DNA from: Stentor coeruleus
Lineage: Eukaryota > Ciliophora > Heterotrichea > Heterotrichida > Stentoridae
Length of the DNA stretch: 64,000 nucleotides
Reading direction: 5' to 3'
NCBI GenBank assembly: GCA_001970955.1
Contig: MPUH01000230.1
Span: forward strand, 1-64,000
Shown here in pieces: positions 1 to 9,989 of the stretch. Made by a program: the position numbers and the translations under genes. Position 1 is the first letter of the stretch, and every line of letters starts with the position of its first letter. Under the pieces are notes generated by a model that was not told where the DNA came from, did no database searches, and saw nothing but the letters and a program-made list of their open reading frames with translations.

Positions 1-20
1 ACACCCTAACACCCTAACAA
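1..20. repeat. Telomere end, CCCTAACA repeats
   Basis: The window starts with two tandem CCCTAACA units (bases 4-19) preceded by part of a third, on the C-rich strand as expected for a left chromosome end. This octamer is the telomere unit known from the heterotrich ciliates Stentor and Blepharisma. Only about two units are present, so the assembly was trimmed or the terminal reads were short. Unique AT-rich sequence follows at once. Confidence 0.85.
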
Positions 21-242
21 ATATTTATATAAAAAAGTTTCACCAAGTTATATTTTTAATTATATTCAGGTGATTGAAATAATTAATTATACCTTAAACA
101 GATAATTATCTCTCCACAAAAATCAAATATATAATTTCAAATAATAAATTATAAGGATCTTTAATTATATGTATTTTTTTAAGTTCAAATATATATTGGT
201 TACAACTATTTAAATGATCTTTATTTACTATAAACAAGCATA

Positions 243-1175
243 TTATAACTTGAAATCTTCACAAATTAATCCTATATTGACATTGTTAATTAATATCAGG
301 AAACTCATCGATGTTTCTTTATCATCAAGTAGCAAAGCTTTCTGTTCTCCAATAACTTCTAGCAGCTTCCTTCCGAATAAATGATTCAAAGTTATATTTC
401 CTAAAGAAGGTGGAAAAAGTGGGTCAACAGCAATCCTTAAAGAATTTTCAACCACATTAGGTATAAGGCAATAAAATATCCTGAAGACAATTCTAAGCAA
501 GGATTAGGATTAATCTCAACAAATCAAGGTTTTAGATTACAATCCAACATAAAATCATACCAAAAATCTCCACATAATTCAAGCATCTTTTAGGGTCAAT
601 TCTCAAAACACAGATTTTATTGCATCTCTATTCAATTCTTTTTGAATCAGAATATCATCTCTAACAAAACTAACTTTTTCTCAGTACAATGAAAATCTAG
701 ATACCTCTGGAAATCTTTATGAAAGTTTATTCCCATATTCTTCTGAATATTTTTGGATTGCATCATTTGCCAAGTAGATTAAAGAATTTAATATATCTTC
801 GCGCCTTGTTCAATTGATGTTGTTCTTGCCATTAAAATATGAGTAACCTTGGATTATCCCATTATTTGAGATTATCATAGAATAGCATCATATATCCAAC
901 TTTCGTTTATGTATGAGAAAAGGTTTTTCTATGCATTTTTGTATTATATAAGTTCTTGGCTTTGAAGATAAATTTAATTTTTCACTTATAAGGGTTTTTA
1001 TTTGCCCCAAGATGCTTACTAATCTGATTCCTTGATCTCTTTGCTATTTTCTCTAGGCTTGATTATCTAGAGGTTTTGCAATCAAGTTTTCGAATTTAAT
1101 TTTCTATGCTTTTGAGTTTGGATTCGATGTGGATGAGCTCTAAGTCATTTGATCTTTTTATATGAAATACTATTT
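243..1175 (-). pseudogene. Decayed tubulin-tyrosine-ligase-like (TTLL) glutamylase-family gene
   Basis: Read on the minus strand, this stretch holds the conserved TTLL motifs in the right order but in changing frames. From 5' to 3' of the gene they are FHIKRSND, IIKPRENS (normally WIIKPGEN), RTYIIQKCIEKPFLIHKRKLDI (read in two parts, TYIIQK and EKPFLIHKRK), YLANDAIQKYSEEYGNKLS, DFQRYLDFHCTEK, RIDPKR, LKP-FVEINPNPCLELS, and IPNVVENSLRIAVDPLFPP. Only the last 85 codons (243-500) remain an open frame. I count at least five frame changes and several in-frame stops, too many for 15-nt introns alone. TTLL enzymes add glutamate, glycine or tyrosine to tubulin in cilia. This copy is a subtelomeric fossil of a host gene. 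The family call is confident; exact boundaries are approximate. Confidence 0.8.
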
Positions 1176-1697
1176 GGACATAAAGTCTAAACAAAGCGAA
1201 ATTATAAAGAAAGGAATATATGAATAGGTAAGCTTAAATATTATCTTGAGAAAGAAAAGCATATCATAATTACCAGCAGTTAATAGCACCCAACAATATT
1301 TAGAATATCTTATTGTAGGATCGGCATCTTAAAAATGTTATATATTAACTAAATAATGTACATCTTACTCCTTGATAAACCTGCTTAGCTTGAGTTAAAG
1401 AAATTTCAAAACCCTGAAAAGGGACAAAAATTTAGTACTTTTAGTTAATATTATCCCAAGTCTCTACTCTAAAACTGTATAACTGAGTAGTTGTAATATA
1501 TTAAATAGAGATAACAATATATTTGATAAGCAATTGAGTTATATCAGCTATATAAAGGGCTACAATTAAAAAAAATTATCTAATTTTTCCATTTGTTTAA
1601 ATTTAAGCAGGAGTTTAAGTATTATGGGATTTCAGTTGACCTGCATGCATATAAGAAGTTCTTTAAGGGTATTTTTAAAGTGTTGGGGGTAATAAAT
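1176..1697. other. Spacer between TTLL pseudogene and ATG1-like kinase
   Basis: This is AT-rich sequence with no supported gene. The first 100 bases may hold more of the decayed TTLL 5' end. Bases 1593-1697 are an open extension of the kinase frame with no ATG, so I treat them as 5' flank. Confidence 0.5.
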
Positions 1698-2981
1698 ATG
1701 AAAAATATACTTGAAATCACTAATCTGATCGGAAAAGGGACGTTTGGAAAAGTATTTGTAGCAAATGATGGTCTGGGGGGCCGAGTAGCAGTTAAAAAAC
1801 TCTTAACTAAGGATATGGACTCAAGAGAGCTTACTTTATTACAACAAGAAATCTCAATCATGTCCAACATAACTCATCCAAATATTGTAGACCTTAAATT
1901 TATCATCAAAACAGAAGATTCTGTATATTTAATCATGGAATACTGCGAAGGTGGTGACCTTGAACTCTTTTTAAATACCCACAAAGGGATTTCTATACAG
2001 CTTATTCGTAAATGGCTATCAAGTCTTCTTAGTGCTTTAGCATATTTGCATTCTTTAAACATCATGCACAGAGATCTTAAATTAGCGAATTTTCTATTGA
2101 CAACTTTAGAAGCTCAGAATGCTGATATTAAAATTGCAGATTTCGGCTTTGCGAAAATCATGGCTTCTGAAATTACTTGTAGTCAGGTTGGGTCTCCTTT
2201 GTATATGGCCCCTGAGATTTTTCATGATAATCAGTATACAATTAAAGCTGATATTTGGAGTCTTGGAATTGTTTTTTATGAGATCTTAACTGGAAGAGCT
2301 CCTTTTGCTTGTAGAACTATGGCAGAACTTATCAGAAAACAAAATGAGCAGGTGGCATTTCCGTTTACGAGCTCATTGCCTGAAGAAGCGAAACATTTGA
2401 TTTTATCGATGATTAATATAAACTTTGAGCTGCGTCCTGATAGCAAGACACTTTTGAAGCATAAGTTCTTCACCCAGGAATGTGAAGATACTTGGATTGA
2501 AATAGATAGACTTAAACAAGAATATGTATTTATCGGTAATGATTCAGAAGAAGAAGAGAAAAAAGAACCCGAAAAAAATGAGGAAATGCATAAAAGTGAT
2601 TATTTCGAAGACTACGAGGAAAGCACTTTCGTGATGTTAAACTTAGAAATCCAAATCATAATCGCAGAAAAACTCCTCAAATTTTCTGAGAATTTCGACT
2701 CTCAAAAGAAAAATTGTATTATAACCTACCTGTCACCTTTAGTCAAACAACTAATACTAACACTAGATGATCAATATGCTGAAAACCAAGGATACAAGTT
2801 GATTATAGAAATCCTAGAAAAACTCAAAAAAAAACTAAGAAAATTAGCTGATATAGTCTTTATGAATGAAACTGAACCATGTGATTATAATAAAAACATA
2901 GCATTAAATATGCTAGAAAATTGTCAAGATAAGTTTACGAAGTACTGTTTACAGTTGATTGTAAAGTACTTTGAAGAATAG
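1698..2981 (+). CDS. ATG1/ULK-type serine/threonine protein kinase
   Basis: This 427-residue protein has an N-terminal kinase domain of about 260 residues with all catalytic features: glycine loop GKGTFGKV (about 12-19), VAVKK with lysine about 33, MEYCEGGDL, HRDLKLAN (about 124-131), DFG (about 148-150), GSPLYMAPE and DIWSLG. An acidic linker follows, then a helical C-terminal region of about 110 residues. That arrangement fits the kinase plus C-terminal helical (tMIT/EAT) domain of ATG1/ULK kinases, which start autophagosome formation, so the substrate group is inferred to be autophagy proteins. The start is the first ATG in frame (1698). The open frame runs back to 1593 without an ATG, so an upstream exon cannot be excluded. 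No intron is needed. It is the first intact gene from the telomere. Confidence 0.8.
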   Translation: MKNILEITNLIGKGTFGKVFVANDGLGGRVAVKKLLTKDMDSRELTLLQQEISIMSNITHPNIVDLKFIIKTEDSVYLIMEYCEGGDLELFLNTHKGISIQLIRKWLSSLLSALAYLHSLNIMHRDLKLANFLLTTLEAQNADIKIADFGFAKIMASEITCSQVGSPLYMAPEIFHDNQYTIKADIWSLGIVFYEILTGRAPFACRTMAELIRKQNEQVAFPFTSSLPEEAKHLILSMININFELRPDSKTLLKHKFFTQECEDTWIEIDRLKQEYVFIGNDSEEEEKKEPEKNEEMHKSDYFEDYEESTFVMLNLEIQIIIAEKLLKFSENFDSQKKNCIITYLSPLVKQLILTLDDQYAENQGYKLIIEILEKLKKKLRKLADIVFMNETEPCDYNKNIALNMLENCQDKFTKYCLQLIVKYFEE

Positions 2982-3001
2982 AATATAAAGATAAGATTAT
3001 T

Positions 3002-3223
3002 TTACTTAAATAATGGGTTGTATATATTTTCTGTTATTTTATCAGGGAAGCAGACATAAGATGCAGTTAGAAGAATAAAAGATCTTATGCTGGTCCCACG
3101 CAAAAATACCTGCGATGCAGTTGTGGGATTATCCATCCACACTATATTTTCCTTACTCATAGTTTCAGGCATATTTAACAAGATTGTTTTGCTTATAAAG
3201 CGATTTTCCCCATATTTTTTCAT
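3002..3223 (-). CDS. Small open frame, 73 residues, unknown
   Basis: This ATG-started frame is convergent with the kinase gene and ends 20 bp from it. It has somewhat higher GC content than the surrounding spacer and encodes a mixed hydrophobic/polar protein with no motif I recognise. It could be a real small gene, the 3' piece of a decayed gene, or chance. Its placement, tail-to-tail and close to a neighbour, is typical of real genes in this window, but nothing else supports it. Confidence 0.3.
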   Translation of the reverse strand: MKKYGENRFISKTILLNMPETMSKENIVWMDNPTTASQVFLRGTSIRSFILLTASYVCFPDKITENIYNPLFK

Positions 3224-4112
3224 GGGATTTTAGATAAGTTGATAAAATTTATGATACAGAATGAGGTTAAGTGAGGATCATGCAGAATTTAATTGCTGAT
3301 TTTAGTAAGAATTATATGATAGAAGATTGATTAAAGTTTAAGATAAGAAAGGATTATAATGGTGGGAGAAATTTGTAAATTTAATGTAAAGAGTATTATT
3401 TTTTATGATATCATTTGTCTTATAATTATTAGAATTAACTATTGTATTAGTATGACTTAGATAAGATTAATTAGATTTTATTAATAGTATTTGAGTTTTG
3501 TGATATATTTTTAAAGTATAAGATAGAGACTTAGATTTTATGGTAAATTGCAAGGTATTTTTTAGAGATTAAACTTAGATTATCTTCATAGCAATTATGA
3601 TTTTAAGATTACTAATGATATCATTATTTACATTTAAAACATTTATTACTAGCAAATTATAATTGATTATGTTGGTAAAAGTGAAATGAAAAATAATATA
3701 ATTATTTATTAGAGAAGTATAATCTAAATAATATTTCTGTCATATGGCATGCTTTTAAAATAGAAAACTAATTAATTTGATAAAATTCCAAATGCTATTA
3801 TTACAAAATAATATTCTTTTTTGCATACAAATTTTGCATTCAATTAAAATAATCATATCATTTCTATGAAATCAAAAACATTACACAAAGCATTTCTTAC
3901 ATATAAAAATCAAAACAAAATCCAAGCTCATCTAAAAGCTCCAAATAACGAAAAATTCTAACCTCAATCACTCAGACCTTTAAAAAATAATAAAAACACT
4001 TTTCTTCCATGTAAACAATCACAAAACTCCTTTCCCAAAAAATCTCAAACAAATACTTTCATATCAAACCTTAATTCCCACTGTATCTTACTTGAAGTCT
4101 AATAAAATAAGT
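3224..4112. other. AT-rich spacer
   Basis: No gene is visible. The left part (3230-3720) is G-containing and almost free of C; the right part (3820-4112) is C-containing and almost free of G. The switch precedes the plus-strand Alba gene. Confidence 0.6.
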
Positions 4113-4430
4113 ATGGCTGTTGAAATCAGAGCTGGTATAAACAAACCTTACGCAACCTTTATAAACGAAGCAAAGCAAGGCCTTAAAGACAAAGGCATGA
4201 TTGAACTTCACGGTTTAGGAGATTCAATAACAAATGTCATCAAAGTTGGTGATATGCTCTCTTCGCAAGGATATGCGGACTTAACATCTTTTCATACATT
4301 GACCTTGGATGAAAATCGTGAAGGTAAAACTTGGAGTAAACCCAAAGTGATAATATCTTTGAAAAGATCAGCAACTTTTGATAAGGCATACAATGAATAT
4401 GAAAGTAGAAGATCTGCAAGGAATAACTAA
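4113..4430 (+). CDS. Alba-domain nucleic-acid-binding protein
   Basis: This is a compact 105-residue protein that is almost entirely an Alba fold. The N-terminal VEIRAG, the alanine/glycine-rich helix that leads into IELHGLGDSITNVIKV, and the late KPKVIISLKR strand match the Alba family. Alba proteins bind RNA and DNA; in protists the short forms often act in mRNA storage and translation. The start is the ATG at 4113 (MAVEIRAG), the first in frame. The C-terminus is short, basic and polar (ESRRSARNN) and lacks the RGG tail of long Alba proteins. No intron is needed. A structured, GC-richer stretch lies 39 bp after the stop. Confidence 0.85.
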   Translation: MAVEIRAGINKPYATFINEAKQGLKDKGMIELHGLGDSITNVIKVGDMLSSQGYADLTSFHTLTLDENREGKTWSKPKVIISLKRSATFDKAYNEYESRRSARNN

Positions 4431-4468
4431 TAGAATATTTTCCTTAGGTTAATAAGAAAGTAAATTTT

Positions 4469-4545
4469 GCAAAGTGCGTAGCAGTGGATTAGAGAATACC
4501 TGCTTAAGTTCTTTGCTGAATATTGGCTTTGCCTAAAGGCAGCCA
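4469..4545 (+). ncRNA. Possible two-hairpin structured RNA or 3'UTR element
   Basis: In otherwise AT-only spacer there are two adjacent foldable hairpins. Hairpin 1 pairs GCAAAG (4469-4474) with CTTTGC (4511-4516) and, inside an internal loop, AGCAG (4480-4484) with CTGCT (4500-4504). Hairpin 2 pairs TGGC/GCCA (4524-4527/4542-4545) and TGCC/GGCA (4530-4533/4538-4541) around a TAAA loop. A hairpin with an internal pocket followed by a second hairpin recalls H/ACA snoRNAs, but I see no clear H or ACA box. It may equally be the 3'UTR of the Alba mRNA. Confidence 0.3.
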
Positions 4546-5214
4546 TTATATATTATGGTGTGTAAAGAAAAATGAAAGGTTAAATGCTATTTTGAATAGT
4601 AGTTTTATGAGATTATAATTTTTTTATCATTAGGCTTTTTATAAGTTTTTGAGAAAATATTTGTAGAGATTTAGAGTTTTCGGAAGATATAGAGAAATTG
4701 AATAGAGTAAATGAATTGATTTAGGATAGTGCTTTGATTTTATAGCCTTTTGGTATAAAAGGAATTTCTATTTGATTTTTTGAATAAATAAACTAATTCT
4801 TATGAGAATGGATTTAGTGAATAAGTATTTATTATTGGTATAGTTAAGAGATTTAATAAATATTGTTATAAATTTGATGACATTTAATTTTGTATTGATT
4901 GGAGGAATATATTTCAGACTTGATTATTTGTTATATAATCTCATGAATAGCTTATAGTTAGTTTAATTAAAAAACAATTGTATAAATATTAAGTATTCAA
5001 AGAATTCAAACTGAATGGATGCATTGCATCACAAATGAAATTCTATAATTTCCATCATTCTCATTATAACATAATAAACTAACATAATAAAAACCTCCCA
5101 ATCTCTGCATAACCCAATGCCATATTCTAATTAAATCTCTCCTTCATCCTAACACAAAATTTCCAAATAAAAAATCCATAAATATTCAATCATCCATCAT
5201 ATCCCTTTCTTATA
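4546..5214. other. AT-rich spacer
   Basis: No gene is visible. It is G-rich and C-poor at left, then C-rich and G-poor from about 5030 up to the TBC gene start. Confidence 0.6.
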
Positions 5215-6751
5215 ATGGAAAAATCACAAATCCTAACTTTCAAGCCAGTTTTAGAATTCTTAGACCCAGGAGAAGTAGCTCGTTTAGCTCTTGTTAGTGC
5301 TGATATCAACAAGAATCTCATAAAACACAAAGCTATAGAATTCAGCATCTATCATGCTGATATGCCAAAACAACTAAGATCAAAATACTGGGAAAAAATG
5401 TGCAAACTTACATTGTAAATGCTTATTAGGGTATAAAGAAGAGCTGTGTCAAGATTTTGGAAGCTATGAGAAAATCGTTGAGAATGCTGACAAAATCCAA
5501 AGTACAAAAGAAAAAATACTGAAAGATCTGCATAGAACTCATTTAGTAGCAGAAGATAAAGAACTGCAGAATAAGTTGTGTAGGATTTTAATGGGTATTG
5601 CATATGTAATGCCGAGTATCACATATTGTCAAGGTATGAACTGTATTGGCGGGGCGTTGTTACATATATTAGCTGATGAAGAGAAGAGTTTTTTTATGTT
5701 TTATGCTATGATTAAGAATTGGGATTTAGAAAAAGTTTTTGAACCTGGACTGCCGGATTTGCTACTTAGGGAGTACCAGTATAATTTTTATGCTAAGAAA
5801 CTTATGCCTGACTTATTCAACCATTTCAAGCAAGAGGATATAACGACTGGGTTTTTCATGTCCAGATGGTTCTTAACAATCTTTTCTATCTATCTCCCTG
5901 TAGACATAACAGCACGAGTCTGGGACTGCGTCTTTTACTCCAAATGGAAATCCATCATAAAAATCTCTTTATCCCTCATGCTGGAACTTAAACAAAAACT
6001 CATCTGCATGGACAAAGCTGGCATTTCCTGTTTTTTGCGTGACAGCGTTCGTGAGAACTACTCCAACTGTTCATCCATGCTCAAAAAAGCCTATACAATC
6101 AAAGTCCGCAACAAGCAACTCAACGATCTAAAAGAAAAATTCCACATCCAAGTTGCTGACTATAAACTCAACAATTCCGAGCCATATTTCACAAATGATG
6201 AACTAGCAGCTTTATCTGAAACTAAACTTCGTCTTGCGGAGCAAAGCTTAGAAAGGGTTAAAAAAATCCAAGAAATCCAAAAATCTATCGAGTTGCATGG
6301 TAAAATAATAGAAAATTACAAACGTGAGTCATATTCATTAAGCCAGCAAATCCATGAATTAGAAAATATTATTGAAAATCACTGTGAAAAAAAAGCTGCG
6401 TTGATAAAAACCCTTGATGAGCTTCAAGACAGATACCAAAAAGAACAAGCGAATATGAATGATGATATGCCAACTAATGCTGTTATATTAAAAGAAGACC
6501 TTATGACAATCCAAGAGAAAATCAAAAATATTGATGATACTTTGAAAGAATTGACTAAAGAGTATATAAACAAAGTAATAAACACTTAGGACGCAGCATA
6601 TAAAATCATAGATAGTAGCTTGAGCGAAGTTATAAAAGAAAAAGAAAAAAATTCAAGCATTTTGATTGAGTATATTTCTCGCAATGAGGCTGAAAAACAA
6701 GAAATCCTCTTAGAACTTAGTAAGAAACTCATGCCGATTGCAATCCCTTAG
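5215..6751 (+). CDS. F-box-like plus TBC-domain (Rab-GAP) protein with a frame anomaly
   Basis: The N-terminal 45 residues resemble an F-box (LEFLDPGEVARLALVS). A TBC domain follows: RSKYWEKMCK, KDLHRTH, ITYCQGMNCIGG and TTGFFMSRWFLTIF. A coiled-coil tail of about 170 residues ends the protein. TBC proteins speed GTP hydrolysis by Rab GTPases in membrane traffic. In the key motifs the usual IxxDxxR arginine is represented by the R of KDLHRTH, and the YCQG glutamine finger is present, so activity is likely. A 15-nt intron (6575-6589, GTAATAAACACTTAG) extends the tail to 6751. Near 5415 the frame breaks at a TAA. A 15-nt GTAAATGCTTATTAG lies there, but removing it does not restore the frame; a one-base shift does. 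That points to an indel error, a young pseudogene, or frameshifting. Confidence 0.75.
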
Positions 6752-7269
6752 TAATTTTCAACAACTATTAGATTTGTGAATTAGGTATATAAATTATGAA
6801 CAGATATCTACTGATAACAGAACTTATAGGTATGCAAGAAGAAAATATATGGATGAAGTATTCATAGGTCAGCGTTACCAGCTATCAGTCAATTGAAAAG
6901 ATATTTGGTTTACACGAATTAGCAATAAAAAGTAGGCCAGTCTACTTTGAATAGTTCTTCCTAAAAGCTCTTGAAAACAAAATTTTAATTTTCAACTCAA
7001 AAATAAAATATTTTCTCCATTGCTGCTCAAAAACTTATTTGCATTAAAAAAATTATTTTATAAGAAAAAAAATTGATTCCCAACTGTTTCATCTATTAAA
7101 ATTCTAAAAATTTGCCTTTATAGCGATTTTACTTATCCTCTCTAAGGCCAATAAAATCCCAAACTTTATTATTTAACTATATGTCCCTTTAAAACCTTTA
7201 ATTTTATAGTAAATCCCTTCCTCACTTTAATTCACTCCACTCTATTCAATGCTAGTTTCCTCAAGTCTA
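6752..7269. other. Spacer
   Basis: There is no supportable gene. Short open stretches occur near 6830-6960 but have stops in every frame. The sequence is AT-rich and C-rich toward 7080-7260. Confidence 0.5.
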
Positions 7270-7720
7270 ATTCTATCTAAAGTTAAAAGTAATTTCTGGA
7301 TAATAGGACAACAATAGGCTGCTTAATCCCAACAGCAGTGTCAATCCATCTCTTATTAAAAACTTCAGAATTATTTTAACTTGCTTGAAATTTTTCAAGC
7401 TATTATTGCAAGCTTTAATGAGGATTGGCATAGTGTCCTAAAAATATCGCATGATTTTGGAGAAATAAAGAGCTATTTTTGTGAAAATGTAAGAAAGAGA
7501 ATCTTGAGTAATGAGTCTAAGATGTCATGACAATATTGTTATTAGTAGAAAGCTTTGGTTCCTCCTAAAAATATGAAAATTAACAGTTTCAGGTATTCTA
7601 ATACAATTCTGCTCAAGAAGGACTCTAATTATCTAATCATAAAGAGCGTTAGGAATCCAAATAAATCATTAAGCAAATTATCATTGAAAACTTTTGTGAG
7701 ATTTGAAATAAGATGATTTT
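7270..7720 (+). pseudogene. Possible decayed coding remnant
   Basis: Two open stretches of about 53 codons each lie here in different frames (near 7370-7530 and 7555-7715), with a richer residue mix than the flanks. They are separated by stops that no 15-nt intron removes. One stretch (EDWHSVLKIS) loosely resembles the part of a TBC domain after the catalytic core, so it could be a remnant of a duplicate of the neighbouring TBC gene. Evidence is weak. Confidence 0.25.
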
Positions 7721-8338
7721 ATTATGAGATGCTTTGTTATTTAATATTTAAAAATCTGTTAAAATTATAATTTTTAGATATTTTAATTAGAATGATAAAA
7801 TTGCTGATATTTATGTTGCAGTTTGTAGTTGTCATAATACAAATCGGTTATTTTTGTGTTGATTCTTTCATGAGGAAGATTTAGTATAAAATATCTTTTA
7901 AATATAAGTTTAAACTTTTCTTTACTGGGTGGTAATTATTAGGTGATAATTCACCATAATATGTATTATCTCATTATATATATATTCCAAATAAATACCT
8001 ACTTTTATTATTTATGAAATACGATTAGAATAGTGAATTTTAGTTTCAAAGAAAAAACAATATTCATTTGCAGACCAAGTCTAAAAGATTACATATTTTA
8101 CTATTCAAACTATTAATTATGTATGATATTTAGTTAGATTAATTTAAAATAAACTTTTTATTATTAATTAATAAGCAGTAACAACATATCAAATTTATGC
8201 TCAACTTTTTATCATAATATACTTAGACTCAATATTTAATTAAAAAACTAATTCTATATTCTGATTCAAATACAAAAATAGACTATATCAGTTAAATTAT
8301 TTAAAATTAATTAAGAAACTCTGCTAATAATAAGTAAA
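7721..8338. other. AT-rich spacer
   Basis: Nothing recognisable. The immediate upstream of the next ATG is A-rich, as for most starts in the window. Confidence 0.6.
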
Positions 8339-9070
8339 ATGGGAAGTGAATGGTCATGCCCTTGCGCAGATAGAGAAAAAATAAGAAGAAGGCTTCCTGC
8401 AGAGCACATAACCGAATCTGGTGAAAACGAAACAAAGTTAACTCTACACATAAAGCCAATTCTCCCAAAAAAGCTAGAAAAAGCTATCAAAGCTCCCCTA
8501 AATGATTACGTATTATCATCAATATCCAAGCACCCAACCCAAAACAAACCCCTTCTGATCTATCAAAGACACTCAGATGTTGAATATTCCTACTCATCAG
8601 AAAATAGTTTTAAGCTATTCCAACAACCATTCGACACTTCAAGTAGCCTAGCAGAAAGCGTTAAAGAAAAATGCTCAGCAGGTTATGTACTTATTGGTGG
8701 ATACTCAGATTCAAACAAGCTTCAGTTAGTTTATTATGAAACTAAAGAAAAATATGAAAGGGAACTTGTCGTGATTATGGAAGACTTTATCGATTTACCA
8801 GAACTAAAGAAAATTTTCACTGAACATCAGGATCATTTATATATTGGGTCGATTGAGCACAATGAAAGCGTATTATTGATATTTGAGAAATCAGTAACGC
8901 CACGGCCACTTAAATACCTTGTCGCAGATTACCCGATGACTTCAGACCAAGAGCCAGACTTTGAATATACTTTAGAAGACACTATAAACGAATGCACAAG
9001 CAATAAGGAAGTGCGTTTTCGTGGCTGCCTCACTTTTAAAACCTCCCTATTCCTAATTTTTATCCAATAA
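8339..9070 (+). CDS. Unknown protein with likely N-terminal lipid anchor
   Basis: This is a 243-residue protein I do not recognise. It begins MGSEWSCPC: glycine 2 with serine 6 fits the N-myristoylation consensus, and cysteines 7 and 9 could be palmitoylated, so it is probably held at a membrane. The first 30 residues are basic. The rest looks like a globular alpha/beta protein with no signal peptide or internal membrane segment, although the last 12 residues are hydrophobic (SLFLIFIQ). It ends only 10 bp before the next start codon on the same strand, one of the tightest tandem spacings in the window. No intron is evident. Confidence 0.65.
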   Translation: MGSEWSCPCADREKIRRRLPAEHITESGENETKLTLHIKPILPKKLEKAIKAPLNDYVLSSISKHPTQNKPLLIYQRHSDVEYSYSSENSFKLFQQPFDTSSSLAESVKEKCSAGYVLIGGYSDSNKLQLVYYETKEKYERELVVIMEDFIDLPELKKIFTEHQDHLYIGSIEHNESVLLIFEKSVTPRPLKYLVADYPMTSDQEPDFEYTLEDTINECTSNKEVRFRGCLTFKTSLFLIFIQ

Positions 9071-9080
9071 TATAATAATC

Positions 9081-9989
9081 ATGTACTCCTTACACAAGAA
9101 GAACAAAAATGAAAAAGAAGCTGCAGCCCGTCGAGCTTCTTCCCAAAAAGCTATGAAAATCGTCCTCAACCCTCAAAGGGTCGCATTAAGAGACCAACTA
9201 AGCATGGCTTCTCATGAAAGAATCTCAAATCTTCTAAAACTCACAACAACTAATACCAAAAAAGGTTCTTTCTAAATAGTGCTTCTTGAAGGGACAATAC
9301 CTTGTATACACCCTTCTGCTATAGTCTATAAAGAAAAATCTGCTAAATTGAATTTTTACGTAAGAAGGTATAAACTAAATAGATACATGCCAGAAAAAGA
9401 TAGAATCGCTATGACGGTCAGAGACTATCAAGACACGCATTTATTAAAAGATAAATATTCAAATCCAAATAAAGACCATTTGCGTGACAGTTCAAAACCC
9501 TTTGTGTCAAGTAAGAGGTTTATGTAATTTTTATATAGGAAATCTAATCAAAATGCTTTAACACGTGTACAGAGCTCGGCTATGTTTAATAAAGTTTATT
9601 TATTAGAGCCTTATGGACTAGATAAAAGACCTGAAACTATGTATAGATTGGATCATAAAGAAAAATGGAATAGTCAAGTGATGTTTATGTAGAAGGATTT
9701 CAATAAGTTTATTTCAACAAGAGCTAAAAATGAACTTGAACCTATTACATTGAATATTGGCGATAAATATGTTGAAGGATTTGAGATTTTAGGCGATGTT
9801 AGTAGAAAAAGGGATAAGAGTAAAGAAATTGCTAATGGGTTTTTACCTAATACAACGAAGAATACTTGGGAAAAAACTTTTAAGGCTGTGGATACTAATT
9901 CGAACTTTTACTCGAAGCTTAGAAGTGAACTTGCTGAGGTCCCTGAGAAAACTTATCCTATTACTTTGAAGGAAATTCAGATTAAGTAA
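9081..9989 (+). CDS. Unknown basic protein, four exons
   Basis: This is a 287-residue protein assembled from four exons. Introns of 15 nt lie at 9265-9279 (GTTCTTTCTAAATAG), 9524-9538 (GTAATTTTTATATAG) and 9678-9692 (GTGATGTTTATGTAG); exon lengths 184, 244, 139 and 297 give a continuous frame. The first intron starts GTT and the third GTG rather than the usual GTA. The protein is lysine/arginine-rich, mostly hydrophilic, with no signal or membrane segment and no family I recognise; a ciliary or cytoskeletal role would be a guess. The start is the ATG at 9081, 10 bp after the upstream stop. All three introns keep length 15 and would read as sense codons plus one stop if retained, so retention would truncate the protein. 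Confidence 0.7.

Noticed and set aside
1593-1697. N-terminal extension of the ATG1-like kinase
   Set aside because: There is no ATG in this part of the frame and the kinase fold is complete without it; an unseen upstream exon remains possible.
9081-9989. Ciliate code with TAA/TAG as glutamine, since the 15-nt introns can be read through as in-frame codons
   Set aside because: Long genes such as the 2,024-residue coiled coil have many glutamines and all are CAA or CAG. The DNAAF2 intron contains TGA, the 16-nt kinase intron breaks the frame, and genes end cleanly at TAA and TAG. The standard code with tiny introns explains all cases.
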